NCBI GenBank assembly: GCA_035639875.1
Contig: DASQXE010000147.1
Location: forward strand, 1-16,041
DNA from: JAIBJP01 sp035639875
GTDB lineage: Bacteria; Actinomycetota; Thermoleophilia; Gaiellales; Gaiellaceae
Length of the DNA stretch: 16,041 nt
Direction of reading: 5' to 3'
Part shown: piece after piece, positions 1-6,015 of the stretch
Numbering within the stretch: position 1 is the first letter of the stretch
Layout: every line of letters begins with the position of its first letter
Position numbers and translations under genes: made by a program
The notes under the pieces: generated by a model
Seen by the model: only the letters and a program-made list of their open reading frames with translations
What the model was told of the DNA's origin: nothing
Databases searched by the model: none

Positions 1-707
1 TTGGCGATGCCTACGGCGCGAAGGAGTGGCGGGAGGGCACGGGCGACGACGAGGTCGCGTTGCGCACAGAGCGAATCGAGCGGCGGATCTGCCGGGCCGT
101 CGCCGAGTTCTCGTTCCGCCAGGCCGAGCGCGTCGGCGCGAAGGTCTTCGGCGGCCCCAAGTACACGGTCAGCCCGGTGTACGAGGGGATGCTGAAGGAG
201 GAGATGGACGCGGCGGCGGAGCGGCATCCCGACGTGCCGTACGAGCCGCAGCTGATCGATGCCACGTTCGCCCTTCTCGTCAGCGCCGCCGGCGAGCCGC
301 TCGTCATCCCCGCTCTCAACCGCGACGGCGACATCCTCTCCGACCTCGTGCTGCCGCTCTTCGGCTCCATCGCCGGATCGGAGTCGCTCCTCGTCGCGTT
401 CAACGAGGACTACACGCCGCGGGCGCTGATGGCCGAGGCTGCCCACGGGACCGCCCCGGCTCTGCAGGGCAAGAACGTGGCCAACCCGATGGCGATGATC
501 CTTGCCGCCGCCGCTCTGCTCAGCCACATGAACGATCAGGCGGCGCCTGCAGCAGGACGCGCCATTCGCGAGGGATCGTTGGAAGCCGTCTCCGCGGGCA
601 CACGCACCGCCGACCTCGGGGGACACGCTTCGACGACCGAGTTCACGGACGAGGTCATCTCGCGCGTGCACTCAAAGCTCGATGTCTGGGCGACGCTGAG
701 CGATTGA
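1..707 (+). CDS. isocitrate/isopropylmalate dehydrogenase family protein, C-terminal part (5' truncated by window edge)
   Basis: The frame is open from base 3, so the gene starts before the window; about 234 residues are visible. This is the C-terminal half of a beta-decarboxylating dehydrogenase (oxidative decarboxylation of isocitrate or 3-isopropylmalate with NAD(P)). Visible family marks are a GPKYT segment that can be aligned with the catalytic-lysine STKNT region of homodimeric type II isocitrate dehydrogenases, a YEPQLID helix, an NRDGDILSD segment with the metal-binding aspartates, and the EAAHGTAP nucleotide-binding motif followed by GKNVANPMAMILA. The mix resembles type II isocitrate dehydrogenase more than LeuB, but the substrate-specificity residues lie upstream of the window, so the substrate is not settled. 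It ends in TGA whose first two bases belong to the TTG start of the MFS gene, so the two are probably co-translated. Confidence 0.85.
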   Translation, partial: GDAYGAKEWREGTGDDEVALRTERIERRICRAVAEFSFRQAERVGAKVFGGPKYTVSPVYEGMLKEEMDAAAERHPDVPYEPQLIDATFALLVSAAGEPLVIPALNRDGDILSDLVLPLFGSIAGSESLLVAFNEDYTPRALMAEAAHGTAPALQGKNVANPMAMILAAAALLSHMNDQAAPAAGRAIREGSLEAVSAGTRTADLGGHASTTEFTDEVISRVHSKLDVWATLSD

Positions 708-1948
708 TCGCGAAGCTCAAGGCGTACTTATGGTCGATCGACCCGCGGCTCCCGCCGTCCGTCTGGACGATGGAGGCGGGCGGTCTAGTCAACGCGTTCG
801 GGACCGGGATCACCTACCCGTTCGTCGTCATTTACCTGCACAACGTGCGCGGCATCTCGCTTGGAACGGCGGGGCTCGTGCTTGCCACGAACGGCGCGAT
901 GAGCTTCGCCGCCAGCCCACTCGCGGGAACGCTGTCGGACAAGATCGGCGGCCGTCTCACCCTCGCGGGCGCGCTCGTCCTGATGGCGATTGGGATCGGC
1001 TCCTTCCCGCTCGTCCACGAGCCGTGGCAGGCCTTCGTCGCCATGGTGGTGGCCGGTGCGGGTAACGGTGGCTTCTGGCCGAGCCAGTCGACGATGCTCG
1101 TCGGTCTCGCGCCGGAGGCACGGCGTCACGCGGCGTATGCGCTGCAGCGCGTCTCCCGCAATCTGGGCATCGGCCTCGGCGGCCTGACCGGCGGCCTCAT
1201 CGCGACGACCGCCAACCCGACCAGCTTCACGGTGCTCTTCGTCGTTGACGCGGCCACCTTCCTCGCCTTCGTCGCCGTCCTCCCCTTCGTTCCTGATCCC
1301 GAGCTTCCACCCGAGGACGAGGGCACGCAGCCCGGGCGCTACCTCGACGTTCTCCGCGACCGTCTGCTACTCGGGATCGTTGGGCTGAACGTCGTCTTCG
1401 TGTCCGCGGGCTACGCGCAGATCGAGCTGATGCCGGTCTTTGCGAAGAACGAGGCCGGCGTCACCGAACGCCAGATCGGGATCATCTTCCTCGTCAACAC
1501 CCTGGTCATCGCCCTGGCGCAGCTTCCTATCGCTCGCGCCCTCGAAGGCCGACGCCGCATGCCCGCCCTGGCTCTCATGACCGTCCTGTGGGCGGCCTCC
1601 TGGCTGATCGTCCTCGTCGCGGGCGCCGCCTTCGAGGCTTCCACGGCGGCGGCCGTCCTCGCAGGAGCAGGGATCGTCTTCGGCCTCGGCGAGTGCTTCC
1701 AGGGGCCGACCCAGGGCGCGCTCGTGGCCGACCTCGCGCCGCCGCGCCTGCGCGGCCGCTACATGGCGCTCTCCACCATCTCCTGGGAGATCGGCTTCGT
1801 CGTGGGCCCGGCGATCGGCGGCTTCGTACTCGGCCGCGACCCGCTCGCGCTCTGGCCGCTCGCAGCCTTCATGTGCCTCCTCGCGGGCGCCGGGGCACTT
1901 GCGCTCGAGCGCGGCATTCCGCCACGCCTACGCCTCACGCCAGCCTAA
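704..1948 (+). CDS. MFS transporter, 12 TM
   Basis: A 414-residue major facilitator superfamily permease of the inner membrane. The first half carries motif A as GTLSDKIGGRLT (about residues 75-86) in the loop after TM2; the hydrophobic pattern gives two blocks of six helices with a hydrophilic central loop (PDPELPPEDEGTQPGRY). The second half repeats a motif A-like segment at ARALEGRRRM. Substrate is unknown; the closest general likeness is to DHA1-type drug/H+ antiporters, which is weak evidence for efflux. I chose the TTG at 704 because it overlaps the upstream stop as TTGA and keeps the amphipathic lead-in before TM1; the ATG at 770 would cut into TM1. The 3' end overlaps the convergent phosphotransferase gene by 21 nt. 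Confidence 0.87.
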   Translation: MIAKLKAYLWSIDPRLPPSVWTMEAGGLVNAFGTGITYPFVVIYLHNVRGISLGTAGLVLATNGAMSFAASPLAGTLSDKIGGRLTLAGALVLMAIGIGSFPLVHEPWQAFVAMVVAGAGNGGFWPSQSTMLVGLAPEARRHAAYALQRVSRNLGIGLGGLTGGLIATTANPTSFTVLFVVDAATFLAFVAVLPFVPDPELPPEDEGTQPGRYLDVLRDRLLLGIVGLNVVFVSAGYAQIELMPVFAKNEAGVTERQIGIIFLVNTLVIALAQLPIARALEGRRRMPALALMTVLWAASWLIVLVAGAAFEASTAAAVLAGAGIVFGLGECFQGPTQGALVADLAPPRLRGRYMALSTISWEIGFVVGPAIGGFVLGRDPLALWPLAAFMCLLAGAGALALERGIPPRLRLTPA

Positions 1949-2899
1949 GAGCCACCGTAGACGCTCCGGCACCGTGTCGGCTTCCTGCTCGTGGTAGGGC
2001 GAAGGGAGCGCGGAGACGATTCGGTCCCAGGACAATGCCCGGCAGACGGAGCCCATCCAGAGGGCGGAAGGAATTGCCGGGCGCAGCTCGTCGAGGGGAC
2101 GAAACTGGGTCCACGGCTCGAGGTAGGCGTCGCGAAAGCGGTCGAGGTCCGACGACTCGAGCTCGACTCCCAGCCGGTGCGCGAGCACCGCAAAGGTGAC
2201 GAGAAGCGTGAAGAACGGGTGCGAGACGCACGAGTCGCCCCAGTCGAAGAAGAGGAACCTGCCGTCCTGCACGAACACCTGCCCATCGTGGAGGTCGTCG
2301 TGCTGGATCGTCTCGGCCAAGCCCAGGGCCGCCAGCTGATCGCCGAGATGAGCGACGCGCGGCACGAGTCCGCGGACGCCCGCGGCCTCCTCTGCGCTCA
2401 GTCCGAGATTCTCGGCCCGAGCGGCGAGCTCCTCGAACTGAGCTGGAAGGCCGACCAGCCGGCGGTCCGGCGCACCGGTCGCCAGCAGCCGCCCCTGGTC
2501 GCCCGTCAAGTCGATCTGAAGCTCGGCGTAGCGCGGGAGGATCTCCACCCAGACGCCGTGGTCGGTCCCGTCGACGAGCCCGCGGAGGAGCTCGCCCCCG
2601 TCCACTTGCAGCATCCAGCCGCGCTCCGGTTCGACGGCGAGGAGTCGCGGGACGAGGTCCGGCCGTCGCTCGGCCAGGATCTGCACGACCGCAGCCTCAT
2701 AGGCCTGCGCCGACATGTTGGCCTTGAACCAGAGGTCGCCGGTGTCAGTGGGGATCCGCAGGACCGTGGACCACGGCCGCACGTGCGGCTGCGAAATCTC
2801 ACCGGTGCGACGGATGCCGAGGCGGTCGAGCTGGGCGTGGATCCAGTCCGAGACCTCCGCCAGCCAGCGCGGCTCGGTCCAGACGAGCGAGCTATTCAG
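1928..2899 (-). CDS. APH-fold phosphotransferase (aminoglycoside/choline kinase-like)
   Basis: Kinase-like fold enzyme of the aminoglycoside phosphotransferase superfamily, transferring phosphate from ATP to an unknown small molecule in the cytosol. The Brenner-type catalytic loop reads HDDLHDGQ and the metal-binding motif reads DWGD (residues 161-168 and 180-183 counted from the GTG at 2782). The usual Asn of HGDLHxxN is Gln here, a mild departure. The first canonical start is GTG at 2782, but family-like protein continues in frame upstream (VWTEPRWLAEVSDWIHAQL and onward) to an in-frame TAG at 2911-2909. No ATG, GTG or TTG lies in that stretch, so I place the start at CTG 2899, with ATC 2908 as alternative and GTG 2782 as the conservative call. 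Presence of the gene is firm; its start is not. Resistance should not be inferred from the fold. Confidence 0.8.
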   Translation of the reverse strand: MNSSLVWTEPRWLAEVSDWIHAQLDRLGIRRTGEISQPHVRPWSTVLRIPTDTGDLWFKANMSAQAYEAAVVQILAERRPDLVPRLLAVEPERGWMLQVDGGELLRGLVDGTDHGVWVEILPRYAELQIDLTGDQGRLLATGAPDRRLVGLPAQFEELAARAENLGLSAEEAAGVRGLVPRVAHLGDQLAALGLAETIQHDDLHDGQVFVQDGRFLFFDWGDSCVSHPFFTLLVTFAVLAHRLGVELESSDLDRFRDAYLEPWTQFRPLDELRPAIPSALWMGSVCRALSWDRIVSALPSPYHEQEADTVPERLRWLLGWREA

Positions 2900-2933
2900 C
2901 GCGCTGATCTAGAGGTGGGTTTTGGACGTTCAA
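2892..2933 (-). pseudogene. remnant of a second ferredoxin 3' end
   Basis: Read on the minus strand, 2930-2892 encodes NVQNPPLDQRAE and a stop, closely matching the true ferredoxin tail NVQNPPLEERS (3006-2971). Over the shared seven residues the DNA differs only at three synonymous third positions (AAT/AAC, CCC/CCT, CTT/CTA), and the following codons differ mostly by conservative changes. The remnant is out of frame with the intact gene (offset 76 nt) and begins 3 nt after a perfect palindrome. Its TAG overlaps the CTG AAT AGC that probably starts the phosphotransferase. This looks like the relic of a tandem ferredoxin copy or of the gene's earlier 3' end. Confidence 0.55.
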
Positions 2934-2960
2934 CGTGGGGGAACCCAGGGTTCCCCCACG
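2934..2960. repeat. perfect 27-bp palindrome (hairpin), possible terminator or protein-binding site
   Basis: Arms CGTGGGGGAACCC and GGGTTCCCCCACG are perfectly complementary around a single central base. It lies 10 nt after the ferredoxin stop, between ferredoxin and phosphotransferase, both read on the minus strand. A hairpin this strong could end or attenuate ferredoxin transcripts, but no T-run follows on either strand, so it is not a textbook intrinsic terminator. It could instead be a transposable palindromic unit or an operator for a dimeric protein. Confidence 0.75.
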
Positions 2961-2970
2961 AGCCCCCTCC

Positions 2971-3285
2971 TTAACTCCGCTCTTCAAGGGGTGGATTTTG
3001 GACGTTGTGCTCCGTCGCGTACTCGTCGACGAGCTGGTTGATGGTCTCGGCACCATCACCGTAGGCGTAGTTGATCTTCACGAACGGCTCCCATTTTTCG
3101 GGGAGCGCATCCTCGGGAAAGATCGCCTCGACCGGGCACTCCGGTTCGCACGCCCCGCAGTCGATGCACTCCTCCGGATCGATGATGAGCATGCGATCGA
3201 AGGTGTGGATGCAATCGACGGGACAGACGTCGACGCAGGACAGATCTTTGATGTCGATGCAGGGCTCGGCGATGATGTAGGTCAC
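2971..3285 (-). CDS. fdxA: 7Fe-type ferredoxin ([3Fe-4S][4Fe-4S])
   Basis: A 104-residue bacterial ferredoxin, a cytosolic low-potential electron carrier. Eight cysteines are visible: C9, C17, C21, C25 in the first half (PCIDIKDLSCVDVCPVDCI) and C40, C43, C46, C50 in the second (ECIDCGACEPECP). By analogy with Azotobacter-type 7Fe ferredoxins, C9/C17/C50 would hold [3Fe-4S] and C21/C40/C43/C46 [4Fe-4S], with C25 free. An acidic helical tail (about residues 60-104) follows, as in actinobacterial FdxA. The start is GTG 3285, 7 nt after a TAGACT -10-like box that overlaps the stop codon of the upstream receiver-like gene, so it may be read from its own leaderless promoter as well as by read-through. 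Confidence 0.93.
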   Translation of the reverse strand: MTYIIAEPCIDIKDLSCVDVCPVDCIHTFDRMLIIDPEECIDCGACEPECPVEAIFPEDALPEKWEPFVKINYAYGDGAETINQLVDEYATEHNVQNPPLEERS

Positions 3286-3292
3286 GGCGCCG

Positions 3293-3298
3293 AGTCTA
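3293..3298 (-). promoter_or_regulatory. candidate -10 box (TAGACT) for leaderless ferredoxin mRNA
   Basis: TAGACT fits TANNNT and ends 7 nt before the GTG start of the ferredoxin gene. Its first three bases are the stop codon of the receiver-like gene. No convincing -35 is seen. Confidence 0.4.
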
Positions 3299-3601
3299 CG
3301 TGACGAGCTCCTCGACGAGTTGCGGGGCCCGCTCCGCCAGCGCCGACCGTACGACCACGCGATCGAGCCCCGCCGCCTGGGCGGCGCGGAGGCCGGCGGT
3401 GTCGGTGTGCGTGGTGAATCCGAGGATCGGGATGTCCGGGTAAGTCTCGGCCACCTCGTCCGCGTCCACGCGCGCGAGATCGCAGATCACGAGGTCCGGT
3501 GGGTCGACGCTGTCAGTCGTGATGAGGCGGTGCTCGCCGAGCAGCGCGTCGAGCTTGCCTCGGAAGAAGAGATCGACCCCAACCAGCAGGATCGTCGCCA
3601 C
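3296..3601 (-). CDS. degenerate receiver-like (CheY-fold) protein
   Basis: A 101-residue single-domain protein with the alternating beta/alpha pattern of response-regulator receiver domains: ATILLVGVD (beta 1), PPDLVICDLA with D41 in the phospho-acceptor position (beta 3), IPILGFTTHT (beta 4 and the Thr switch position) and AGLDRVVVRSALAE (beta 5). The acidic pair after beta 1 is replaced by VGVD, and the conserved Lys after beta 5 is not seen (VVRSAL). Normal Mg2+-dependent phosphorylation is therefore doubtful and it may act as a pseudo-receiver. There is no output domain. It ends 11 nt before the ferredoxin start and is divergent from the Rieske gene. The GTG start at 3601 sits 7 nt after a TAGGCT box. 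Confidence 0.72.
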   Translation of the reverse strand: MATILLVGVDLFFRGKLDALLGEHRLITTDSVDPPDLVICDLARVDADEVAETYPDIPILGFTTHTDTAGLRAAQAAGLDRVVVRSALAERAPQLVEELVT

Positions 3602-3608
3602 GCGCGGC

Positions 3609-3614
3609 AGCCTA
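3609..3614 (-). promoter_or_regulatory. candidate -10 box (TAGGCT) for the receiver-like gene
   Basis: TAGGCT matches TANNNT and is followed by exactly 7 nt and the GTG start at 3601, the spacing expected of a leaderless transcript. The intergenic stretch to the divergent Rieske gene is only about 60 nt, so both promoters share it. Confidence 0.45.
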
Positions 3615-3648
3615 ACACCCCAAACGGCTGTAGAACAGGCCCGCTTGC

Positions 3649-3654
3649 TAGCGT
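3649..3654 (+). promoter_or_regulatory. candidate -10 box (TAGCGT) for the Rieske gene
   Basis: TAGCGT (TANNNT) lies 9 nt before the ATG at 3664, with no Shine-Dalgarno sequence in between, again suggesting a leaderless or nearly leaderless message. No clear -35 element is seen. Confidence 0.4.
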
Positions 3655-3663
3655 TCGGCGCCG

Positions 3664-3975
3664 ATGACGGTCGACGAGCTCGTCACGGTCGCGCGCGTCG
3701 AGGACGTCCCCCCGGGGAAAGCGCGCATGGTCACCACGGGCGACGTCGAGCTCGCCGTGTATCACATCGACGGGCGCTTCTACGTGACGCAGGCGCATTG
3801 CCTCCACCTCGGCGGACCGCTCGGCGACGGCGTGCTCGACGGTCACGTGATCACCTGTCCGTGGCACGGCTGGCAGTACGACGTCCGGACGGGCGAGAAC
3901 GAGTTCGACCGGGCCATCGTTCTCGAGACCTTCGAGGCGGTCGTCGAAGACGGCGACGTCAAAGTCGCATTCTGA
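3664..3975 (+). CDS. Rieske [2Fe-2S] ferredoxin-like protein
   Basis: A 103-residue soluble Rieske protein, the kind that passes electrons to oxygenases or acts as the small subunit of assimilatory nitrite reductase. Cluster ligands are visible as C46-L-H48 and C65-P-W-H68 within AHCLHLGGPLGDG and ITCPWHGWQYDVRTG, the two boxes of the family. There is no signal peptide or TM segment, so it is cytosolic, unlike bc1-complex Rieske subunits. No oxygenase or reductase partner lies in the window. It is divergent from the receiver-like/ferredoxin pair. Its TGA (3973-3975) is followed directly by the DUF309 reading frame in another frame, which suggests coupled translation. Confidence 0.92.
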   Translation: MTVDELVTVARVEDVPPGKARMVTTGDVELAVYHIDGRFYVTQAHCLHLGGPLGDGVLDGHVITCPWHGWQYDVRTGENEFDRAIVLETFEAVVEDGDVKVAF

Positions 3976-3988
3976 GCCGGACCACGAG

Positions 3989-4312
3989 CTGGAGCGCGGT
4001 CTCCTACTGATCGAGGCCGGCGAGTATTTCGCCGCCCACGAGGTCCTCGAAGACGTCTGGCGGGCGGCCGAACCGGAGGAGCGCGACTTCTTCCAGGGCC
4101 TCGTACATGTCGCCGTGGCGTGGTACCACGCCCATGTCACCGGCCGCCGAATCGCCTGCGAAAGCCAGCTCGAGAAGGCAGCGCGACGGCTGGCCGCCTA
4201 CGCGCCGGACCACCGCGGCTTAGACGTGGCGGACGTTCTGCGCCAGGTCTCGGCGGCGCGCTTTCCCGACCTCGCTAGACCCCGATTCCGAAGAACTCGA
4301 ACATCCGGTTGA
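3989..4312 (+). CDS. DUF309 family protein (start codon uncertain)
   Basis: The protein reads ERGLLLIEAGEYFAAHEVLEDVW, then RDFFQGLVHVAVAWYHAHVTG, a clear DUF309 signature: a small all-helical domain of unknown function with conserved His/Glu residues (AHEVLED, YHAHV). The recognisable domain begins right after the Rieske stop codon, yet the frame holds no ATG, GTG or TTG from an in-frame stop at 3848-3850 down to GTG 4115, which is in mid-domain. The nearest usable near-cognate codon is CTG at 3989; reinitiation after the Rieske TGA 14 nt upstream is plausible. If only canonical starts are accepted, the gene would be truncated to 4115-4312. Its last 38 nt overlap the convergent ccdA gene. 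Confidence 0.7.
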   Translation: MERGLLLIEAGEYFAAHEVLEDVWRAAEPEERDFFQGLVHVAVAWYHAHVTGRRIACESQLEKAARRLAAYAPDHRGLDVADVLRQVSAARFPDLARPRFRRTRTSG

Positions 4313-4976
4313 AGCCGACCCGGATCCACCAGAAGCGGTCGAAGAAGAGCAGGAGGCCGAGCGCGACGAGCACGGCGCCGCTCACGATCCGCAGCGCTCC
4401 GTAGCGGTCGCGCAGCCAGCGCGATGCGCCCATGGCGCGGTCGAAGCCGATCCCGACGAGGACGAACGGAACGGCCAGGCCGGCCGAGTAGACGAGCAGG
4501 AGGAGCGAGCCCTGCGCCGCCGTGCTTCCTTGACTGGCGAGCGCGAGGATGGAGGCCAGCACGGGCCCGATGCAGGGAGCGGCGCACACGCCGAAGGCAC
4601 CGCCCAGCAGAGCGCGGGATCCACGTCTGCGCACCTCCTGCACGAGGCCCGGCGCCGCCATCCGGTCGAGCCAGGGGAACGGGATGAGGCCCAAGAAGGC
4701 AAACCCGACGACGACGATGACAACGCCGGCGACCATCGACAGCAGCTTGGGGTCGTCGAACAGGCCGCCGGCGGCGCCGGCCGCGGCGCCGAGCCCGACG
4801 AAGACGGCCGTGAAGCCCGCGATGAACGGGAGGCTGGACGCGACCACGCGCCGTCCGCCGACCCCCACCTCCCTTCCCGACACGGCTGACAGATAGCCGG
4901 GGACGAGCGGCAACACGCACGGGGTCACGAACGAGAGCAGGCCCGCCGCGAACGCGAGCGGGATCTTGGTCTCCAT
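4275..4976 (-). CDS. ccdA: CcdA, cytochrome c biogenesis / thiol-disulfide membrane transporter
   Basis: A 233-residue inner-membrane protein of about six TM helices, of the DsbD/CcdA family, which carries reducing power from cytosolic thioredoxin across the membrane to extracytoplasmic thioredoxins. The redox cysteines are C20 in the first TM (LLSFVTPCVLPLVPGYLS) and C135 in FGVCAAPCIGPVL, with an additional C131. Length fits free-standing CcdA without the DsbD periplasmic domains. The ATG overlaps the ccmH stop by one base (TGATG), so it is translated with the ccmH and tlpA genes; it would supply electrons to the TlpA-like protein for reduction of apocytochrome CXXCH thiols. Confidence 0.92.
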   Translation of the reverse strand: METKIPLAFAAGLLSFVTPCVLPLVPGYLSAVSGREVGVGGRRVVASSLPFIAGFTAVFVGLGAAAGAAGGLFDDPKLLSMVAGVVIVVVGFAFLGLIPFPWLDRMAAPGLVQEVRRRGSRALLGGAFGVCAAPCIGPVLASILALASQGSTAAQGSLLLLVYSAGLAVPFVLVGIGFDRAMGASRWLRDRYGALRIVSGAVLVALGLLLFFDRFWWIRVGFNRMFEFFGIGV

Positions 4977-5446
4977 CAGGCGTCGAAGCGGGCGAGTTCT
5001 TCGTCCACGCGGCGCTCCAGCTCAGGATCGAGCGGCGGACGCCCGTTCGCCGAGGCGTCAGCCGGAACCGGCTCCGGACGGTCCCTGCTCCAGCGGCGGG
5101 CGAGGAGCCCCACGGTGACGGCGCCCGCGGCGATGCCCACCAGCGGCAGCACCCATGCGAGCAGGTTGAAGCCGCGCTTCGGCGGCGCTGCGAGCACACT
5201 CTCGCCGAACTGCGCAACGAGCTTCGCCTCGATCTCGCTCTTGGTGTCCCCGGCCGCGATCCGCTCGCGGATGAACGTCCGCATGCGGTCGGCGATCGGC
5301 GACGTCGACAGGTCGAGCGTCTCGTGGCAAACCGGGCAGATGACCTCCTTCTCCACCTCCGCCAGCGTCGGATGCGCCTCGCTCGCCCGCGCCGCGCCGG
5401 CGGCGACGAGCGCAAGCAGTGCGAAGAGGAAGGCGAGCCTGCTCAC
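4976..5446 (-). CDS. ccmH: CcmH/CycL-type cytochrome c maturation protein
   Basis: A 156-residue protein with an N-terminal signal or anchor (residues 1-22, ending near ARASEA), the redox motif CPVC (C37, C40; family form LRCPVCQ) and a second TM segment at about residues 92-119, followed by a cytosolic acidic tail. CcmH proteins reduce or hold the apocytochrome c CXXCH site on the outer face of the membrane before heme ligation. The GTG start overlaps the tlpA stop as GTGA. No CcmE, CcmF or ResB gene is present, so the heme-handling partners must lie elsewhere. Confidence 0.9.
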   Translation of the reverse strand: MSRLAFLFALLALVAAGAARASEAHPTLAEVEKEVICPVCHETLDLSTSPIADRMRTFIRERIAAGDTKSEIEAKLVAQFGESVLAAPPKRGFNLLAWVLPLVGIAAGAVTVGLLARRWSRDRPEPVPADASANGRPPLDPELERRVDEELARFDA

Positions 5447-5997
5447 GATTGGAGCGCCAGGCGCACGTAGCGCTCGAGGTCCGCGTCCGAGACGGGCCCC
5501 TCGATGTGCCTGCCGACCAGGCGCCCGCGCCGGTCGACGAACCAGGTCTCCGGGAAGCCGGAGATCCCGTAGTGGCCGAGGGTGGAGCCGTGCTTATCGC
5601 GGAGGATCGGATAGGTGAGCTTGTAGCGGTCCACGAAGCGCTTGGCGTCGAAGTCGAAGTCCTGGGCGTCGATCCCGAGCACGACGACGCCGTCGTTGCG
5701 GTTCTGTTGCCAGAACGACTCGAGGCGCGGCGACTCCTCCTTGCACGGCTCGCACCACGAGGCCCAGAAGTTGAGCACGACGGCCTTGCCCCGCAGGGAC
5801 GCGAGGGAGATCGTTCCCTTTCCGTCCAGGCGATCGAGCGTAAACGATGGTGCGAGAGGCCGCCGGCCCGCGTTCACCTTCGCGCCCAGCGCTCGTCCCT
5901 GGTCCGTGCGGACGACCTGCCAAGTGAGGAGGGCAACGAGGAGAGCGACCACCAGGACGGCGGCCGCCTGGAGGACGGTCTTGCCGCGGCGCGCCAT
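5443..5997 (-). CDS. TlpA/ResA/CcmG-like membrane-anchored thioredoxin
   Basis: A 184-residue thiol-disulfide oxidoreductase: a single N-terminal TM anchor (about residues 8-28) and an extracytoplasmic thioredoxin fold with the active site WCEPC (C82, C85) in VVLNFWASWCEPCKEESP and the cis-Pro loop ISGFPETWFV. The WCEPC dipeptide is typical of ResA/CcmG-like reductants acting in cytochrome c maturation, and the gene is followed immediately by ccmH and ccdA in overlapping frames, which supports that role. It starts with ATG 18 nt after the L,D-transpeptidase stop. A TAGAGT box 11 nt upstream could give it a promoter of its own. Confidence 0.93.
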   Translation of the reverse strand: MARRGKTVLQAAAVLVVALLVALLTWQVVRTDQGRALGAKVNAGRRPLAPSFTLDRLDGKGTISLASLRGKAVVLNFWASWCEPCKEESPRLESFWQQNRNDGVVVLGIDAQDFDFDAKRFVDRYKLTYPILRDKHGSTLGHYGISGFPETWFVDRRGRLVGRHIEGPVSDADLERYVRLALQS

Positions 5998-6008
5998 GAC
6001 GCGCGAAA

Positions 6009-6014
6009 ACTCTA
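6009..6014 (-). promoter_or_regulatory. weak candidate -10 box (TAGAGT) ahead of tlpA-ccmH-ccdA
   Basis: TAGAGT matches TANNNT, lies just past the L,D-transpeptidase stop and is 11 nt from the tlpA ATG. It could start a short-leader transcript of the thiol-redox trio. No -35 is recognisable, and read-through from the upstream operon is an equally good explanation. Confidence 0.25.
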
Positions 6015-6015
6015 G

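Noticed and set aside
60..707. Starting the dehydrogenase at base 60
   Set aside because: Family-like sequence continues in frame to the window edge (GDAYGAKEWREGTGDDEV), so the gene is truncated rather than starting here.
1928..2899. Antibiotic resistance function for the phosphotransferase
   Set aside because: The APH fold covers many metabolic kinases; nothing in the neighbours or motifs supports an aminoglycoside substrate.
2934..2960. The palindrome as a standard intrinsic terminator
   Set aside because: No T-run follows the stem on either strand; kept only as a possible terminator.
1991..2974. A 327-codon open frame on the + strand
   Set aside because: It is antisense to the phosphotransferase and runs through the palindrome; no recognisable domain.
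2914..3006. The 17-nt direct repeat as an attachment site or target-site duplication of an element
   Set aside because: The mismatches fall at synonymous codon positions and the similarity continues at protein level beyond the repeat, so a coding origin explains it better; no integrase is nearby.
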